This document shows, one piece after another, positions 35,700 through 45,633 of a stretch of DNA of 64,000 nucleotides. A program made the translations under genes and the position numbers. The stretch comes from Pseudomonas sp. LRP2-20 (lineage in GTDB: Bacteria; Pseudomonadota; Gammaproteobacteria; Pseudomonadales; Pseudomonadaceae). The notes under the pieces are model-generated. The model did no database searches, had not been told where the DNA came from, and worked only from the letters and a program-made list of their open reading frames with translations. Position 1 is the first letter of the stretch, and every line of letters starts with the position of its first letter. The stretch is taken from NCBI RefSeq assembly GCF_024349685.1, contig NZ_AP025944.1:3974001-4038000 (forward strand), in the 5' to 3' direction.

Positions 35700-37325
35700 T
35701 CAGGCAGCTGCTTTGTCAGGTTCTTTCTCAGCTTTGAGCAACAACGGTAGCTCTGAGAGCTCAGAGCACCTCATTTCAATCTCATGGGCAGGCGAGTTTC
35801 CATAGTCGGCTTTCATCCACCGTAGGAGGCCGTACATTTTGACCATCAGCACAGCCAGGAACGGGATCGCCGCTACGGTCACCACAGTCTTGAGTGCATG
35901 CAACGGGGCTCCAATGTAGAGCATCGCCAGAGGAATTGCTGCCAGCATTAGGCACCAGAAGAGCCTAAGCGTGGTCGAAGGCTCATCACCTTCTTTCAGG
36001 TTCCTGGTGCTGGTAGCCGCAACTGCAAACGACACGGCGTCCAGGTGCGAGGCCAGGAAGACCAGCATCAACAAGTAATACCCAACCGCGAGGATCTTGC
36101 CGAAAGGCAAGCTGAAGAGCAGAAGCGAGACCACCTCCTCTCCTCCGACGCTGTTAATGAGGGTAGGCGCATCCACTACGCCTGAGATGAACTGATGTAT
36201 CGCAAAGCTCTGCAGACTACCGAAGAAGAGCCAGCACCCCCCGCAGCCGCCCAGAATCATGGCGGCAACAACCTCTTTGATCTTGCGCCCACGCGACACG
36301 CGGGTCACGAAGAGTGCGACCCCTGGGGTGTAGGTGATCCAGTACAACCAGTAAAATACCGTCCAGCCCCGTGCGAACTCTCCATTGCCTGCAGGGTCAG
36401 TGGAAAGGCTCATACGCACAAAGTTCTGTAGCATTAGGCCAACCCCGTTTGCAATGTTGTTGAGCGTGAACCCGGTAGGCCCGAGTACCAGGACGATGAC
36501 GGCATAGATAACGGTCAAGGCGCATGCTGCATGCGCAAGCTTTTGCATCCCTTTGCCGATGCCAATGTATGAGCTAAGCGAGAATACCAACGTAACAGCC
36601 AAGACCAGTGACGCCTTCAGCGCATACCCATCGTCGATACCAAACAACATGGATATGCCTTTACCGACTGTCGATGCCGACAGCGTGATGGTGAGCACCA
36701 GCCCACCAAATGTCGACATCAAGAACACCACATCCACAAAACGCCCAACAGCACCTGTTGCTTTCAGACCCGTGATAGCCTCAACGGCAGCAGACAGACT
36801 GAGACCTGTATTTTTTCGCACATGGAAATGATACGCCATGGCCAGCGAAGCAATACCGTAAATCGCCCAAGGCGTAATACCCCAATGAAAGAAGGAGTAG
36901 GCAATACTGTATTCAAGTGCTTCCTTACTGAGCGGCGCAACACCTAAGCCTGGCGCAGAATAATAATAGACCCACTCCATGAACGCCCAGTACATGGTTG
37001 CAGATCCAAGCCCTGCACAGATAAACATAAAAACCCAGCTTGCATTCCCATAGGCGGGCTTGCCTTCGCCTAGCTTGATATTCCCGTATTTACCAAGCGC
37101 AATCCACACAACGAAAACCACACAGACGAATCCAATAATTTGAACACTGGCGCCAAACAACTTCGTCGCCGCTTCAAATACAACGCCCGAGAGTTCTAAA
37201 GACTGATCTGGATAGAGCGTCAAGCCTGCCACGCTGAGGCCTATGGCAACCAGACTTATAAAAATCAGGGGCAGATCAATCTGAGTCTTGATATTTTTTG
37301 AGGAGGCATCATTGGAGTTCATCAT
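35700..37325 (-). CDS. dddT: BCCT-family onium carrier, probable DMSP transporter
   Basis: A 541-residue betaine/carnitine/choline-type carrier with about twelve helices. The BCCT signature region reads WTVFYWLYWITYTPGVALF followed by VTRVSRGRKIKE; the Trp box of BetP (WWISW) is replaced by LYWITY, so substrate preference differs from glycine betaine. It sits with dddC, dddB and dddD homologues, the arrangement of DMSP clusters in Marinomonas and Pseudomonas J465, hence DddT. MMN start chosen after AAGG; the longer frame lacks a ribosome site. Confidence 0.82.
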   Translation of the reverse strand: MMNSNDASSKNIKTQIDLPLIFISLVAIGLSVAGLTLYPDQSLELSGVVFEAATKLFGASVQIIGFVCVVFVVWIALGKYGNIKLGEGKPAYGNASWVFMFICAGLGSATMYWAFMEWVYYYSAPGLGVAPLSKEALEYSIAYSFFHWGITPWAIYGIASLAMAYHFHVRKNTGLSLSAAVEAITGLKATGAVGRFVDVVFLMSTFGGLVLTITLSASTVGKGISMLFGIDDGYALKASLVLAVTLVFSLSSYIGIGKGMQKLAHAACALTVIYAVIVLVLGPTGFTLNNIANGVGLMLQNFVRMSLSTDPAGNGEFARGWTVFYWLYWITYTPGVALFVTRVSRGRKIKEVVAAMILGGCGGCWLFFGSLQSFAIHQFISGVVDAPTLINSVGGEEVVSLLLFSLPFGKILAVGYYLLMLVFLASHLDAVSFAVAATSTRNLKEGDEPSTTLRLFWCLMLAAIPLAMLYIGAPLHALKTVVTVAAIPFLAVLMVKMYGLLRWMKADYGNSPAHEIEMRCSELSELPLLLKAEKEPDKAAA

Positions 37326-37374
37326 CGCAGCCTTACATTTTTTGTTATCGGGCGATTTGTGACAGACAAGCAAA

Positions 37375-37402
37375 AGCCGAGGTGGGATGTCCCACCTCGG
37401 CT
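37375..37402. terminator. Perfect 12-bp hairpin between dddC and dddT
   Basis: AGCCGAGGTGGG pairs exactly with CCCACCTCGGCT around ATGT; on the minus strand it is followed by TTTTG. It may reduce dddT expression relative to dddC, or dddT may have its own promoter nearby. Confidence 0.75.
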
Positions 37403-37409
37403 CTGTTAT

Positions 37410-38906
37410 TTACTTCATCGTCGGCATGGAGAACTCAACGCCCTCTCGAATGCCTGAGGAAGGCCAGCGCTGGGTAACCGTTTTCCGGCGAGTGTAGAAA
37501 CGAACACCGTCTGGCCCGTAGGCATGAAGATCGCCGAACAAAGAACGCTTCCAACCGCCGAAGCTGTGGTACGCGACAGGTACTGGCAGAGGAACGTTGA
37601 TCCCAACCATGCCCACCTTGATGTTGTCGGAGAAGTAGCGTGCTGCTTCGCCGTCACGGGTGAAGATGCAGGTGCCGTTGCCGTACTCGTGCTTATCGAT
37701 CAGCGCCATGGCTTCCTTCATGCTGTTGACACGCACTACCTGAAGAACAGGGCCGAAAATCTCCTCCTTATAGCTCTGCATCTGCGGAGTGACGTGATCG
37801 ATCAGAGTGCCACCGACGAAGAAGCCTTCCTCGTAACCAGCAACGTTTGGCTGACGCCCGTCGACAACCACTGTAGCGCCCTGCTCTTCAGCACTGTTGA
37901 TGTACCCAACGACCTTTTCCTGGTGCTGGCGGGTGATCACTGGGCCGAAGTCATTTTTGCTGTCGGTGTAAGCACCCACCTTCAGGTTCTTCATGGCTTC
38001 TTTCATTTTTGCGATCAGCGCATCGGCTGCCGCGTCACCCACAGCAACGGCTACGGACAGCGCCATGCAACGCTCTCCAGAAGAGCCAAACGCAGCGCCC
38101 AGGAGTTGGTTCACCGCATTGTCGATATCGGCGTCAGGCATGACGATGGCATGGTTCTTCGCTCCACCCAGTGCCTGGCAGCGTTTGCCGTGAGCAGTGG
38201 CGGTGGTGTAGATGTACTCGGCGACCGGCGTCGAGCCGACGAAGCTGACCGCCTGGACACGCTCGTCACGCAGCAGGATATCGACCGCCTCCTTGTCGCC
38301 GTTCACCACGTTCAGCACACCGTTGGGCAGGCCTGCTTCCTGCAGCAGCTGGGCAATGAACAGCGTGGAGCTTGGGTCGCGCTCAGAAGGCTTCAGAATG
38401 AAGCAGTTGCCCGCCGCAATGGCCACTGGAATCATCCAGAGCGGAACCATCACGGGGAAGTTGAACGGCGTGATGCCTGCCACCACACCCAGCGGCTGGA
38501 ACTCGCTCCAGGCATCGATGTTCGGGCCTACATTCTTGCTGTGCTCACCTTTGAGAAGCTCGGCGATCCCACAAGCATACTCGACGTTCTCGATACCACG
38601 TTGCAGTTCGCCTGCCGCATCATGGGAAATTTTCCCGTGCTCTTCGCCGATCAGTTTGCAGATCGCATCAGCGTTCTGCTCCAGGAGTTCTTTGAAGCGG
38701 AACATGACGCGAGCCCGCTTGATCGGCGGAGTATCACGCCAGGCCGGGAAAGCAGCCTCAGCAGCGGCAATGGCGTGCTCCACTGTCTGACTCGATGCCA
38801 ACGCAACTTGGCGAGCCACCTGGCCAGTAGCGGGGTTGAAGACATCTTGGGTGCGCTTGGATTCGAGAACGACTTCGCCGTTAATCAGATGGCCGACAGT
38901 ATTCAT
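37410..38906 (-). CDS. dddC: Methylmalonate/malonate-semialdehyde dehydrogenase (CoA-acylating), DddC
   Basis: A 498-residue aldehyde dehydrogenase of the MmsA branch: GITPFNFPVMVPLWM, the nucleophile Cys in SSGERCMALSVAV, and EIFGPVLQVVRV. In the DMSP pathway DddC turns malonate semialdehyde into acetyl-CoA and CO2. An MmsA of valine catabolism is an alternative, but the flanking dddB and dddD homologues favour DddC. ATG at 38906 is preferred over a GTG four codons upstream. Confidence 0.85.
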   Translation of the reverse strand: MNTVGHLINGEVVLESKRTQDVFNPATGQVARQVALASSQTVEHAIAAAEAAFPAWRDTPPIKRARVMFRFKELLEQNADAICKLIGEEHGKISHDAAGELQRGIENVEYACGIAELLKGEHSKNVGPNIDAWSEFQPLGVVAGITPFNFPVMVPLWMIPVAIAAGNCFILKPSERDPSSTLFIAQLLQEAGLPNGVLNVVNGDKEAVDILLRDERVQAVSFVGSTPVAEYIYTTATAHGKRCQALGGAKNHAIVMPDADIDNAVNQLLGAAFGSSGERCMALSVAVAVGDAAADALIAKMKEAMKNLKVGAYTDSKNDFGPVITRQHQEKVVGYINSAEEQGATVVVDGRQPNVAGYEEGFFVGGTLIDHVTPQMQSYKEEIFGPVLQVVRVNSMKEAMALIDKHEYGNGTCIFTRDGEAARYFSDNIKVGMVGINVPLPVPVAYHSFGGWKRSLFGDLHAYGPDGVRFYTRRKTVTQRWPSSGIREGVEFSMPTMK

Positions 38907-38950
38907 GTGAAACTCCACTTTTGTTATTCAAATATTGGTTGGGTGTTCGA

Positions 38951-40108
38951 TTACCAAAGGCTGCGGTAAAGCTCGACCATCTCTGCCTCAGTGGGCACAC
39001 GAGGGTTATTTCCAGGCGAGCCGGAAGCCAGCGCTTGAGCGGCCATGGTTGGCATCAGCGCGAAGAACTTTTCACGGTCGATTCCGAACTGTGCTGGCGT
39101 TGGAACATTCAGCTCATCGTTGATTGCCACCAACTCTTCCAAGAGCTTTTCCACTGCTGACTGATCTGTGTCGCTTTCATTAGCGACGCCCATTGCACGT
39201 GCGCAATCTGCGTACCGATCACGTGCAGACGGGATGGAAAACGCCGTCACTTCGGGCAGCAGCATTGCGTTCGAGAGCCCATGAGGTACGTGGAATGCGG
39301 CGCCAATCGGGCGGCTCATGCCATGTACCAGGGCAACCGATGAGGCCGAGAACGCCAGGCCAGCCAGGGTCGATCCGAGCATGACGGCCTCTCGTGCAAC
39401 GCGGTCAGAGCCATCGCGATAGACCTTGCGAAGGTTTGGGCCGATCAAGCGCATGGCGGCCAGCGCCTGGGCATCGCTGAAAAGGTTTGCTTTCTTGCTG
39501 ACGTACGCCTCGATGGCGTGGGTCAGCGCGTCGATACCGGTGTCCGCCGTCACCCGAGCCGGCAACGAGAGGGTCAGCTCATAATCGACCAGCGCGGCAA
39601 CGGGCATAAAGCCTGCGCCGACGCAGAGCATTTTCTCGTCAGTCGACTCATCGGTAATGATGGTGAACCGGGTCACCTCGGAGCCGGTGCCGGCAGTTGT
39701 TGGAATGGCAATGATCGGCAAGCCCATCTCGGTGACGTTGCGCGGGAACTTGTAATCGCGCATGACGCCGCCGAACTTGGCCAGGATGCCAATCGCTTTA
39801 GCACTGTCGATTGGGCTTCCCCCACCCAGGGCGATGATGCTGTCATAACCCCCTTCCCGGGCGGTCGACACGCCGGCTTGGATCGAAGCAACTGTGGGCT
39901 CCGGCACGGTATCGGAGAACACGTCAACTTCAATGCCATGCTCAGCCAATACGGCGCTGATACGACCTGCGTAACCCAGCTCGACCATCATTCGGTCGGT
40001 GATGATGAGCGGTTTTTGGCAGCCGAGGCTGGCCAGAACTTGGTGAATTTGCTGGCTAGCACCGGCACCGGTTTGCAGGACGCGTGGGAGAATGCTGTTG
40101 TAAGTCAT
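38951..40108 (-). CDS. dddB: Iron-containing alcohol dehydrogenase, DddB
   Basis: A 385-residue group III alcohol dehydrogenase with the nucleotide-binding stretch ALGGGSPIDSAKAIG, TTAGTGSEVTRFTII and metal-binding His residues in HGMSRPIGAAFHVPHGLSNA. In DMSP clusters DddB is thought to oxidise 3-hydroxypropionate (or its precursor) towards malonate semialdehyde. It lies 44 bp before dddC on the same strand, so they are likely co-transcribed. Confidence 0.85.
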   Translation of the reverse strand: MTYNSILPRVLQTGAGASQQIHQVLASLGCQKPLIITDRMMVELGYAGRISAVLAEHGIEVDVFSDTVPEPTVASIQAGVSTAREGGYDSIIALGGGSPIDSAKAIGILAKFGGVMRDYKFPRNVTEMGLPIIAIPTTAGTGSEVTRFTIITDESTDEKMLCVGAGFMPVAALVDYELTLSLPARVTADTGIDALTHAIEAYVSKKANLFSDAQALAAMRLIGPNLRKVYRDGSDRVAREAVMLGSTLAGLAFSASSVALVHGMSRPIGAAFHVPHGLSNAMLLPEVTAFSIPSARDRYADCARAMGVANESDTDQSAVEKLLEELVAINDELNVPTPAQFGIDREKFFALMPTMAAQALASGSPGNNPRVPTEAEMVELYRSLW

Positions 40109-40232
40109 GGCTATATCTCATTTCCTGGGCATGAACGCGCCCGCGAGCTGCCTTGGGCTCGTGTTCGCTTGATCAGTGAATCGGAGTGCAAGGGGTGACG
40201 CTGATAGGTCTCCCCTTGATGACCCTCAGCTA

Positions 40233-42731
40233 TTAGCTCGGCAGGTATTCCTCACTCCAGGACTCGCCGATTGCGCCGGCGTCCAGGAGCGATTGAATCT
40301 GCACGTCGGTATAGCCGTAGCGCCCCAGTACCTTGCGAGTCGAAGCGCCAAACTTCTCAGCGGGTGGCAACGCTCGAATTCGCGCTACACGTGGGCGAAT
40401 GGCGTAGGGATCCAGCTGCGTCACCCGATGGCCACTCGGATGGTCGCTGTAGATGCTGAAGGAGTAGCTTCCATTCTCAGTGCCTGGCAGGCCATCAGCG
40501 GATCGGCTGTATTGGCTGCGCAGGTGATCAATGTTGTCCGGCACCGCTGCAGCAATGTTGGCAGCCTGGAAACGCTCTTGAAGAACCGAGCTGCTCATGC
40601 GGCCAATAGCGCTGTTCAGATAGGATGCGCGATCACTTGCAGACTCCAACCCGGAGAGCTCAGAAATGGCCGAGAACTTGTGCAGCTCTGACTCGCAGGC
40701 ATCCAGGTAGATCCAACCATCCGCCGTCTTGTAGAACCGAGAGAGATCGCTGTAGCCAACGACGTTACGCCCGGACGGCTCGTTGAATGGTGCTCGACCT
40801 GAATAGTCGTAGCAGAACGGGATCTGTACCAGATTCCCCAGTGATGCGAGCGAGGTGCGGGCCCGGTGAGCTTCGCCGGCGTGATGCTTGCGATACAGGG
40901 CTGTTGCAACACCCAGAGCGGCAGCAAACCCGCACATCACATCAATGGTGCCGACGTGAGCATGTTCTTCTGGTGTATCCATCCCTCCACCAAAGCGCAG
41001 CATGATCCCGGTGGTGGCCTGGATAAGATCGTCATACCCCAGATAGTCAGTACGAGGGCCGCGACGTGGCCCGCCGAAGCAGTCCAGCTGGCAGAAGATC
41101 ACACCAGGATTCACTGCCTGGAGGCTCGCCTCATCCAGGCCCAGCGGTGCCAGCTGGCGATCAGGTGCGTTCATGACGATCACGTCGACTTCCCGCACCA
41201 GACGATTGAATACGTCTCGGCCTTCGGACTTGTTCAGATCAACCAGAACACTTTCCTTGCCGCGTGCCGACGACATGCCGAAGACCACGGTATTCCAGGG
41301 ATCATAATTGGGCATGACCGGGTCGAGCTTGATGACGTCAGCACCAAAGCGGCCCAAGAATGATGTCGAGTGCGGCCCTGCGATAACATTGGTCAGATCG
41401 AGTATCCTGACACCCTCCAGCCAACCGGCAGGCTTATCGAGTTTGGCAGGGGGCAATGCACGCGCAGGGCTCTCAGACAGCGTTGCCAACGCTTCCTCGA
41501 AGCTCACATCACGACGCGAAAGCGGCTTCAGCATTGGCTCGGAACAGCCCTCCAGCCATGCGATTGGGCCAGGCTGCTTCATAAGGCCAAACTCGCGATC
41601 ATTGACCTCAACGATCAACCCAGCAGTATTGGAGTGCTCATCATGGAGCCACTCTTGGGTAGACCTGTGCGGCGCACCAGGGAAACGTCCCTCACCGAAG
41701 ATGACTTCCCATTCGGCGGCTGTTTTGGTCAGGAATACTTCTTTCATCCTGGCCGAGATACGCGCTGCCCAATCAGCAGGCAACGGGTAAACGCCCAGTG
41801 ATGCATTTCCTTCCCACCGGGCAATCGGCAGGTAGGGGTCATCAACTTTCGGCAAGCCGGCAGCAACCATTTCTTCGTAGATGCCCATTGCCTGCAGGCA
41901 GCGCTTGGCATGTTCACGGTGCGAGGGGCACACGGCGTAGAACTTACGGCCATCAGCACATTCATAGGTGCGGTAGAACGGATCGAGGAACTCCTGCAGA
42001 TCCTGGTAGCTCAGGTTCATCGGCAGGTTTTCGGCCCGGCGACGCTCGCTCTCCTTTTCACGCAGAGTTTTATAGCGCAGCGGATAGCCGTCGATCTTGA
42101 TCGAGTTGTACGAGAGTCCTTCCATGACCGCTGATGCCAACGGGACTTCGATCTGATCGCCAACGCCATTCTTTTCACGTGCCTGCAGTGCAAGCACCAC
42201 AGAAGACACAGCCAGCATGGTTCCATACGCGGACGCCAAAGGAAGCGGCGAGAAGCTGGGGTTGATGCCCATCAAAACACGGTTCTGACCCATGTCGGTG
42301 AACACACCGGAGGCCGAAGCGATAACGGCTTCGGTAGCCCGCCATTGCGCACGCAGCTCGTCATCACTGGCAAACCCTGGGATCGACAAGGTGATCAGCT
42401 CAGGACGTGCACGCCGAAGCTCTCCTAAATCGAGGCCCAGCCTGGACATGACGCCAGGGCGGAAGTTCTCGATGACGATATCGGCACGAGTGGTGAGCTG
42501 GCGAGCTTGCTGCAGCCCTTCAGGCGTTTTCAGATCCAGGCGCATGCACAGCTTGTTGCGGTTCAGCGTGGCATTCGCTGGGCTATCCCAGAGAGGCCCA
42601 CCCAGCGGGTCGATGTGAACAACCGTCGCACCCAGATCAGCGAGAATCATCGCGACTGCAGGGCCTGCGATGTACTGTCCGAAATCGATGACATTGACGC
42701 CTTGCAAAGGCAATTGCTTGGAATGTCCCAT
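40233..42731 (-). CDS. dddD: DMSP CoA-transferase/lyase DddD, two fused class III CoA-transferase domains
   Basis: An 832-residue protein made of two CaiB/BaiF domains: one starting GVNVIDFGQYIAGPAVAM (about 11-400) and one starting GVRILDLTNVIAGPHSTSF (about 440-830). Domain 2 keeps the catalytic Asp in VGTIDVMCGF (Asp597), near the Asp602 reported for DddD; domain 1 has no Asp at the matching place (ASAYGTML). Length and architecture match DddD (about 838 residues), which converts DMSP with acetyl-CoA to 3-hydroxypropionyl-CoA and dimethyl sulfide. Neighbours dddB, dddC and dddT agree. AGGA precedes the ATG. Confidence 0.9.
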   Translation of the reverse strand: MGHSKQLPLQGVNVIDFGQYIAGPAVAMILADLGATVVHIDPLGGPLWDSPANATLNRNKLCMRLDLKTPEGLQQARQLTTRADIVIENFRPGVMSRLGLDLGELRRARPELITLSIPGFASDDELRAQWRATEAVIASASGVFTDMGQNRVLMGINPSFSPLPLASAYGTMLAVSSVVLALQAREKNGVGDQIEVPLASAVMEGLSYNSIKIDGYPLRYKTLREKESERRRAENLPMNLSYQDLQEFLDPFYRTYECADGRKFYAVCPSHREHAKRCLQAMGIYEEMVAAGLPKVDDPYLPIARWEGNASLGVYPLPADWAARISARMKEVFLTKTAAEWEVIFGEGRFPGAPHRSTQEWLHDEHSNTAGLIVEVNDREFGLMKQPGPIAWLEGCSEPMLKPLSRRDVSFEEALATLSESPARALPPAKLDKPAGWLEGVRILDLTNVIAGPHSTSFLGRFGADVIKLDPVMPNYDPWNTVVFGMSSARGKESVLVDLNKSEGRDVFNRLVREVDVIVMNAPDRQLAPLGLDEASLQAVNPGVIFCQLDCFGGPRRGPRTDYLGYDDLIQATTGIMLRFGGGMDTPEEHAHVGTIDVMCGFAAALGVATALYRKHHAGEAHRARTSLASLGNLVQIPFCYDYSGRAPFNEPSGRNVVGYSDLSRFYKTADGWIYLDACESELHKFSAISELSGLESASDRASYLNSAIGRMSSSVLQERFQAANIAAAVPDNIDHLRSQYSRSADGLPGTENGSYSFSIYSDHPSGHRVTQLDPYAIRPRVARIRALPPAEKFGASTRKVLGRYGYTDVQIQSLLDAGAIGESWSEEYLPS

Positions 42732-42885
42732 GACGAAAATCCTACGTTGCCTGGGGCCAGCATTGTTAGCCGGCGCGGTTATTGTTGTTGTTGAGACTTC
42801 GCACTAACCGGTCTCTTGGACGACTGCACCATCCGAGGGCCTTGCGATCTGGCTGCTACTTTCAGAAATTTGAGGCTTTCGTAAA

Positions 42886-42927
42886 AGCAATAAAAAATAG
42901 CCCTGAGGGGTCATTTTTTTTATTGCT
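42886..42927. terminator. AT-flanked terminator-like element, copy A
   Basis: AGCAATAAAAAA and its near complement TTTTTTTTATTGCT flank a short GCCC/GGG stem. Very similar to copy C at 43183-43224 and related to the terminator at 47817-47845, including the preceding TTTGAGGCTTTC. Confidence 0.6.
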
Positions 42928-42929
42928 TA

Positions 42930-43180
42930 AATTGCCTTCTTATCACTGCATACCCTCGCCCGAACCTTCGCAGAAAGGCCCCTGAGTGATTTCGTCCAGC
43001 GCACAGACAAGCGGCTAAAAACGCACAAGAGCATTAGCGACAGGTACCTTGATGGTGTTGGCACATTCGCGATCAGCCTCCGGAACACCGGATACTGCGC
43101 TGTCCCACCTAAAATGCTTTCTGCTCTCAAGGCCTTGTCAAGGCGAACACTTCACCCTCCCCACAGACAATTTTTGTGTA
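42930..43180 (-). pseudogene. Decayed 3' end of a LysR-family gene next to dddD
   Basis: Read on the minus strand, the end of this stretch aligns with the last codons and downstream terminator of the intact LysR gene at 47865 (shared stretches such as GAAGGT-CGG-CGAG and TTTGAGGCTTTC). One frame gives a LysR-like C-terminus (ANTIKVPVANALVRF) broken by a stop. No start or DNA-binding part is left. In known DMSP clusters a dddR LysR gene adjoins dddD, so this may be the lost original regulator. Confidence 0.45.
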
Positions 43181-43182
43181 GA

Positions 43183-43224
43183 AGCCATAAAAAAAATCGC
43201 CTCAATGGGCTCTATTTTATTGCT
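43183..43224. repeat. AT-flanked terminator-like element, copy C
   Basis: AGCCATAAAAAAAA ... TTTTATTGCT resembles copy A about 300 bp away. The two copies bracket the LysR remnant. It lies 120 bp upstream of the ABC binding-protein gene. Confidence 0.45.
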
Positions 43225-43343
43225 TTAACCTTCGATTTTTTTTGCCGAGAGTAGGCCCTGATCGTCCCATGGCCGCTTACGCTCTCGCTGTGCAACGACC
43301 TCTCGACGATTACCCACAAAAACAAAAATTAGGGGTATCAGGC

Positions 43344-44399
43344 ATGAAAAGCGCAACACTGCTTCTGCTCTCAAGCATCGTTTCCTGCAGCGCGTTCGCC
43401 CAAGAATCTCTTACCGTTGTGTCATATGGCGGTAACTTGACCAACGCCCAAATCCAATCCGCGCACAAGCCGTTCACCGCCGCCACTGGTACTCAGGTGA
43501 TTTCTGAGGATTACTCTGGTGGTATCGCCCAAATCAAGACCCAAGTTGACAGTAAGAAGGTCACCTGGGATGTGGTCGACGCTGAAATACCGAACGTAAT
43601 TCGGGCCTGCAACAATGGTTTACTTGAACGTATCGACCCCGCAACCCTAGCTCCTGCGCCGGACGGGACACCCGCAGTGCAGGATTTTCTGCCGGGTGCC
43701 CTGACGGAGTGCGGTGTGGCCAGCTACATCTGGTCGACGGTCGTGGCCTACAACACCAAAGCATTCAAGGGCGATCAGCCCCGTACGCTGCAAGACTTAT
43801 TCGACACTAAGCGCTTCCCTGGCAAGCGGGCGCTGCGCAAGGCACCTCAAGTCAATCTTGAATGGGCATTAATGGCTGATGGTGTACCCCGCGAGGAAGT
43901 GTATGACCTGCTGGGGACTGAAGAAGGTTTGGAGCGCGCCTTTGCAAAACTCGACACCATCAAGAAAGACACCATTTGGTGGGAAGCCGGGGCACAGGCC
44001 CCACAGCTGCTGGCCGACGGTGAGGTCAGCATGATCTCAGCGTACAGCGGGCGAATCGTGATCGCCCAACAGAAAGAACAACAACCCTTCAAGATCCTCT
44101 GGGATGGCCAGATGTACGACATGGAGGCCTGGGTAGTTCCTGCCGGCAACCCAAAGAAAGAACAGGCCCTGGCTTTCCTGAAGTTCGCCACTCAAAGCAC
44201 AGTTCTTGCCGACCAGAGCAATTACATCGCCTATGGGCCAACCCGGCGTTCAGCACAGGCATTGGTCGATCCAAAAGTCAGGCCAGACCTGCCCACCAGC
44301 CCGGAAAATTTTGCTACCGCGTTGCAAGTTGACTCTCAGTGGTGGAGTGATCATTCCGATGAGTTGAATGAGCGCTTCAACGCCTGGCTCTCCAGGTAA
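43344..44399 (+). CDS. ABC substrate-binding protein, PotD/spermidine-like
   Basis: A 351-residue periplasmic protein with a signal peptide ending SAFAQ and the family start LTVVSYGGNLTNAQ, then TWDVVDAEIPN and ISAYSGRIVIAQQ. First gene of a complete PotD-A-B-C-type importer that is divergent from dddD. Such importers take polyamines, and relatives beside dddD in Burkholderia and Rhizobium are thought to import betaine-like compounds. DMSP or a precursor is therefore a likely ligand. ATG at 43344 is supported by AGGGG and by the signal peptide. Confidence 0.88.
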   Translation: MKSATLLLLSSIVSCSAFAQESLTVVSYGGNLTNAQIQSAHKPFTAATGTQVISEDYSGGIAQIKTQVDSKKVTWDVVDAEIPNVIRACNNGLLERIDPATLAPAPDGTPAVQDFLPGALTECGVASYIWSTVVAYNTKAFKGDQPRTLQDLFDTKRFPGKRALRKAPQVNLEWALMADGVPREEVYDLLGTEEGLERAFAKLDTIKKDTIWWEAGAQAPQLLADGEVSMISAYSGRIVIAQQKEQQPFKILWDGQMYDMEAWVVPAGNPKKEQALAFLKFATQSTVLADQSNYIAYGPTRRSAQALVDPKVRPDLPTSPENFATALQVDSQWWSDHSDELNERFNAWLSR

Positions 44400-44511
44400 A
44401 GCACACTCGCAGTTCCGACGCTGCCAGCAACACACCTGATGTATTCCTTGATGGGCGCGGGCGACTTTTCGTGGCCGGCCCTGCTACGCCCCATAACAAG
44501 AGAAATCCCCC

Positions 44512-45594
44512 ATGCGTACTGAATCTTTTGTAAGTTTTCGAAATGTGCAGAAGAGTTATGACGGCGAACATCTCGTCGTCAAGAACTTCAACCTCGAAAT
44601 CGAACAGGGAGAGTTCGTCACCATGCTTGGCCCTTCGGGCTCAGGCAAAACCACCTGCCTGATGATGCTGGCAGGGTTCGAGACGGTGACTCATGGGCAG
44701 ATCTGCATTGACGGACAGCCGGTCAACGATATCTCCCCGCAAAAACGCGGCATAGGCATGGTATTCCAGAACTACGCCCTGTTTCCCCACATGACCATTG
44801 AAGAAAACCTGGCCTTCCCGCTAAGGGTACGCAAGATGTCCCGGCAGGACATTGAAACCCGCGTGAGGAAATCGCTGGATCTGGTGGCCCTGGGGCCTTT
44901 TGCCAAGCGAATGCCTGCTCAGTTATCGGGTGGTCAAAAACAGCGATTGGCGCTGGCCCGTGCATTGATTTTCGAGCCGCGCCTGGTGCTTATGGACGAA
45001 CCATTGGGCGCGCTGGACAAACAACTGCGTGAACAAATGCAGTACGAGATCAAACGCCTGTCGAAGCAGCTCGGTATCACAGTGGTGTACGTCACCCACG
45101 ATCAAGCCGAGGCGCTGACAATGTCGGATCGCATCGCCGTGTTCAACGACGGAATTGTCCAACAACTGGCCAACCCTTCAGATCTTTACGAGAAACCCCA
45201 GACAGCTTTTGTCGCGAGCTTTATCGGTGAAAACAATCGCCTGAAGGGACAGATTGTCGAGCGTCAACAAGACTACTGCCAGGTTCTGGTTGGTAAGCAC
45301 ATGATCAAGGCACTTGCCGTCAACATCGCATCGAACAGCTCAGACACCACATTATCGATACGCCCTGAGCGTGTGCAAATTGGCGCACGTGTAGGTGAGT
45401 ACGACAACCATATGCCCGCGCGTATCGAGGAGATCATTTACCACGGTGATCATTTACGAGCGCGGCTAAAGTTGGCAGACAACGATGAGTTCATCGTCAA
45501 GGTCGTCAATACAACGGGGCACGCTGCCCCTCAAGCCGGTACTTGCATTGATGTAGGTTGGTCGGCTGATGACTGTCGAGCGCTGGATGCTTGA
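44512..45594 (+). CDS. ABC importer ATPase, PotA type
   Basis: A 360-residue ATPase with Walker A GPSGSGKTT, signature LSGGQKQR, Walker B LVLMDEPLGALD and H-switch YVTHDQAEA, plus a C-terminal TOBE-like regulatory domain (IRPERVQIG and later). Provides energy for the PotBC-type permeases that follow. Confidence 0.93.
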   Translation: MRTESFVSFRNVQKSYDGEHLVVKNFNLEIEQGEFVTMLGPSGSGKTTCLMMLAGFETVTHGQICIDGQPVNDISPQKRGIGMVFQNYALFPHMTIEENLAFPLRVRKMSRQDIETRVRKSLDLVALGPFAKRMPAQLSGGQKQRLALARALIFEPRLVLMDEPLGALDKQLREQMQYEIKRLSKQLGITVVYVTHDQAEALTMSDRIAVFNDGIVQQLANPSDLYEKPQTAFVASFIGENNRLKGQIVERQQDYCQVLVGKHMIKALAVNIASNSSDTTLSIRPERVQIGARVGEYDNHMPARIEEIIYHGDHLRARLKLADNDEFIVKVVNTTGHAAPQAGTCIDVGWSADDCRALDA

Positions 45595-45633
45595 AGCCTT
45601 TAAACGACTTTACAGCTGTTCCGGAGTACGCCG

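Noticed and set aside
43058..43073. TGGCAC string upstream of dddD
   Set aside because: The -12 element TTGC is absent at the required spacing, so it is not a sigma-54 promoter.
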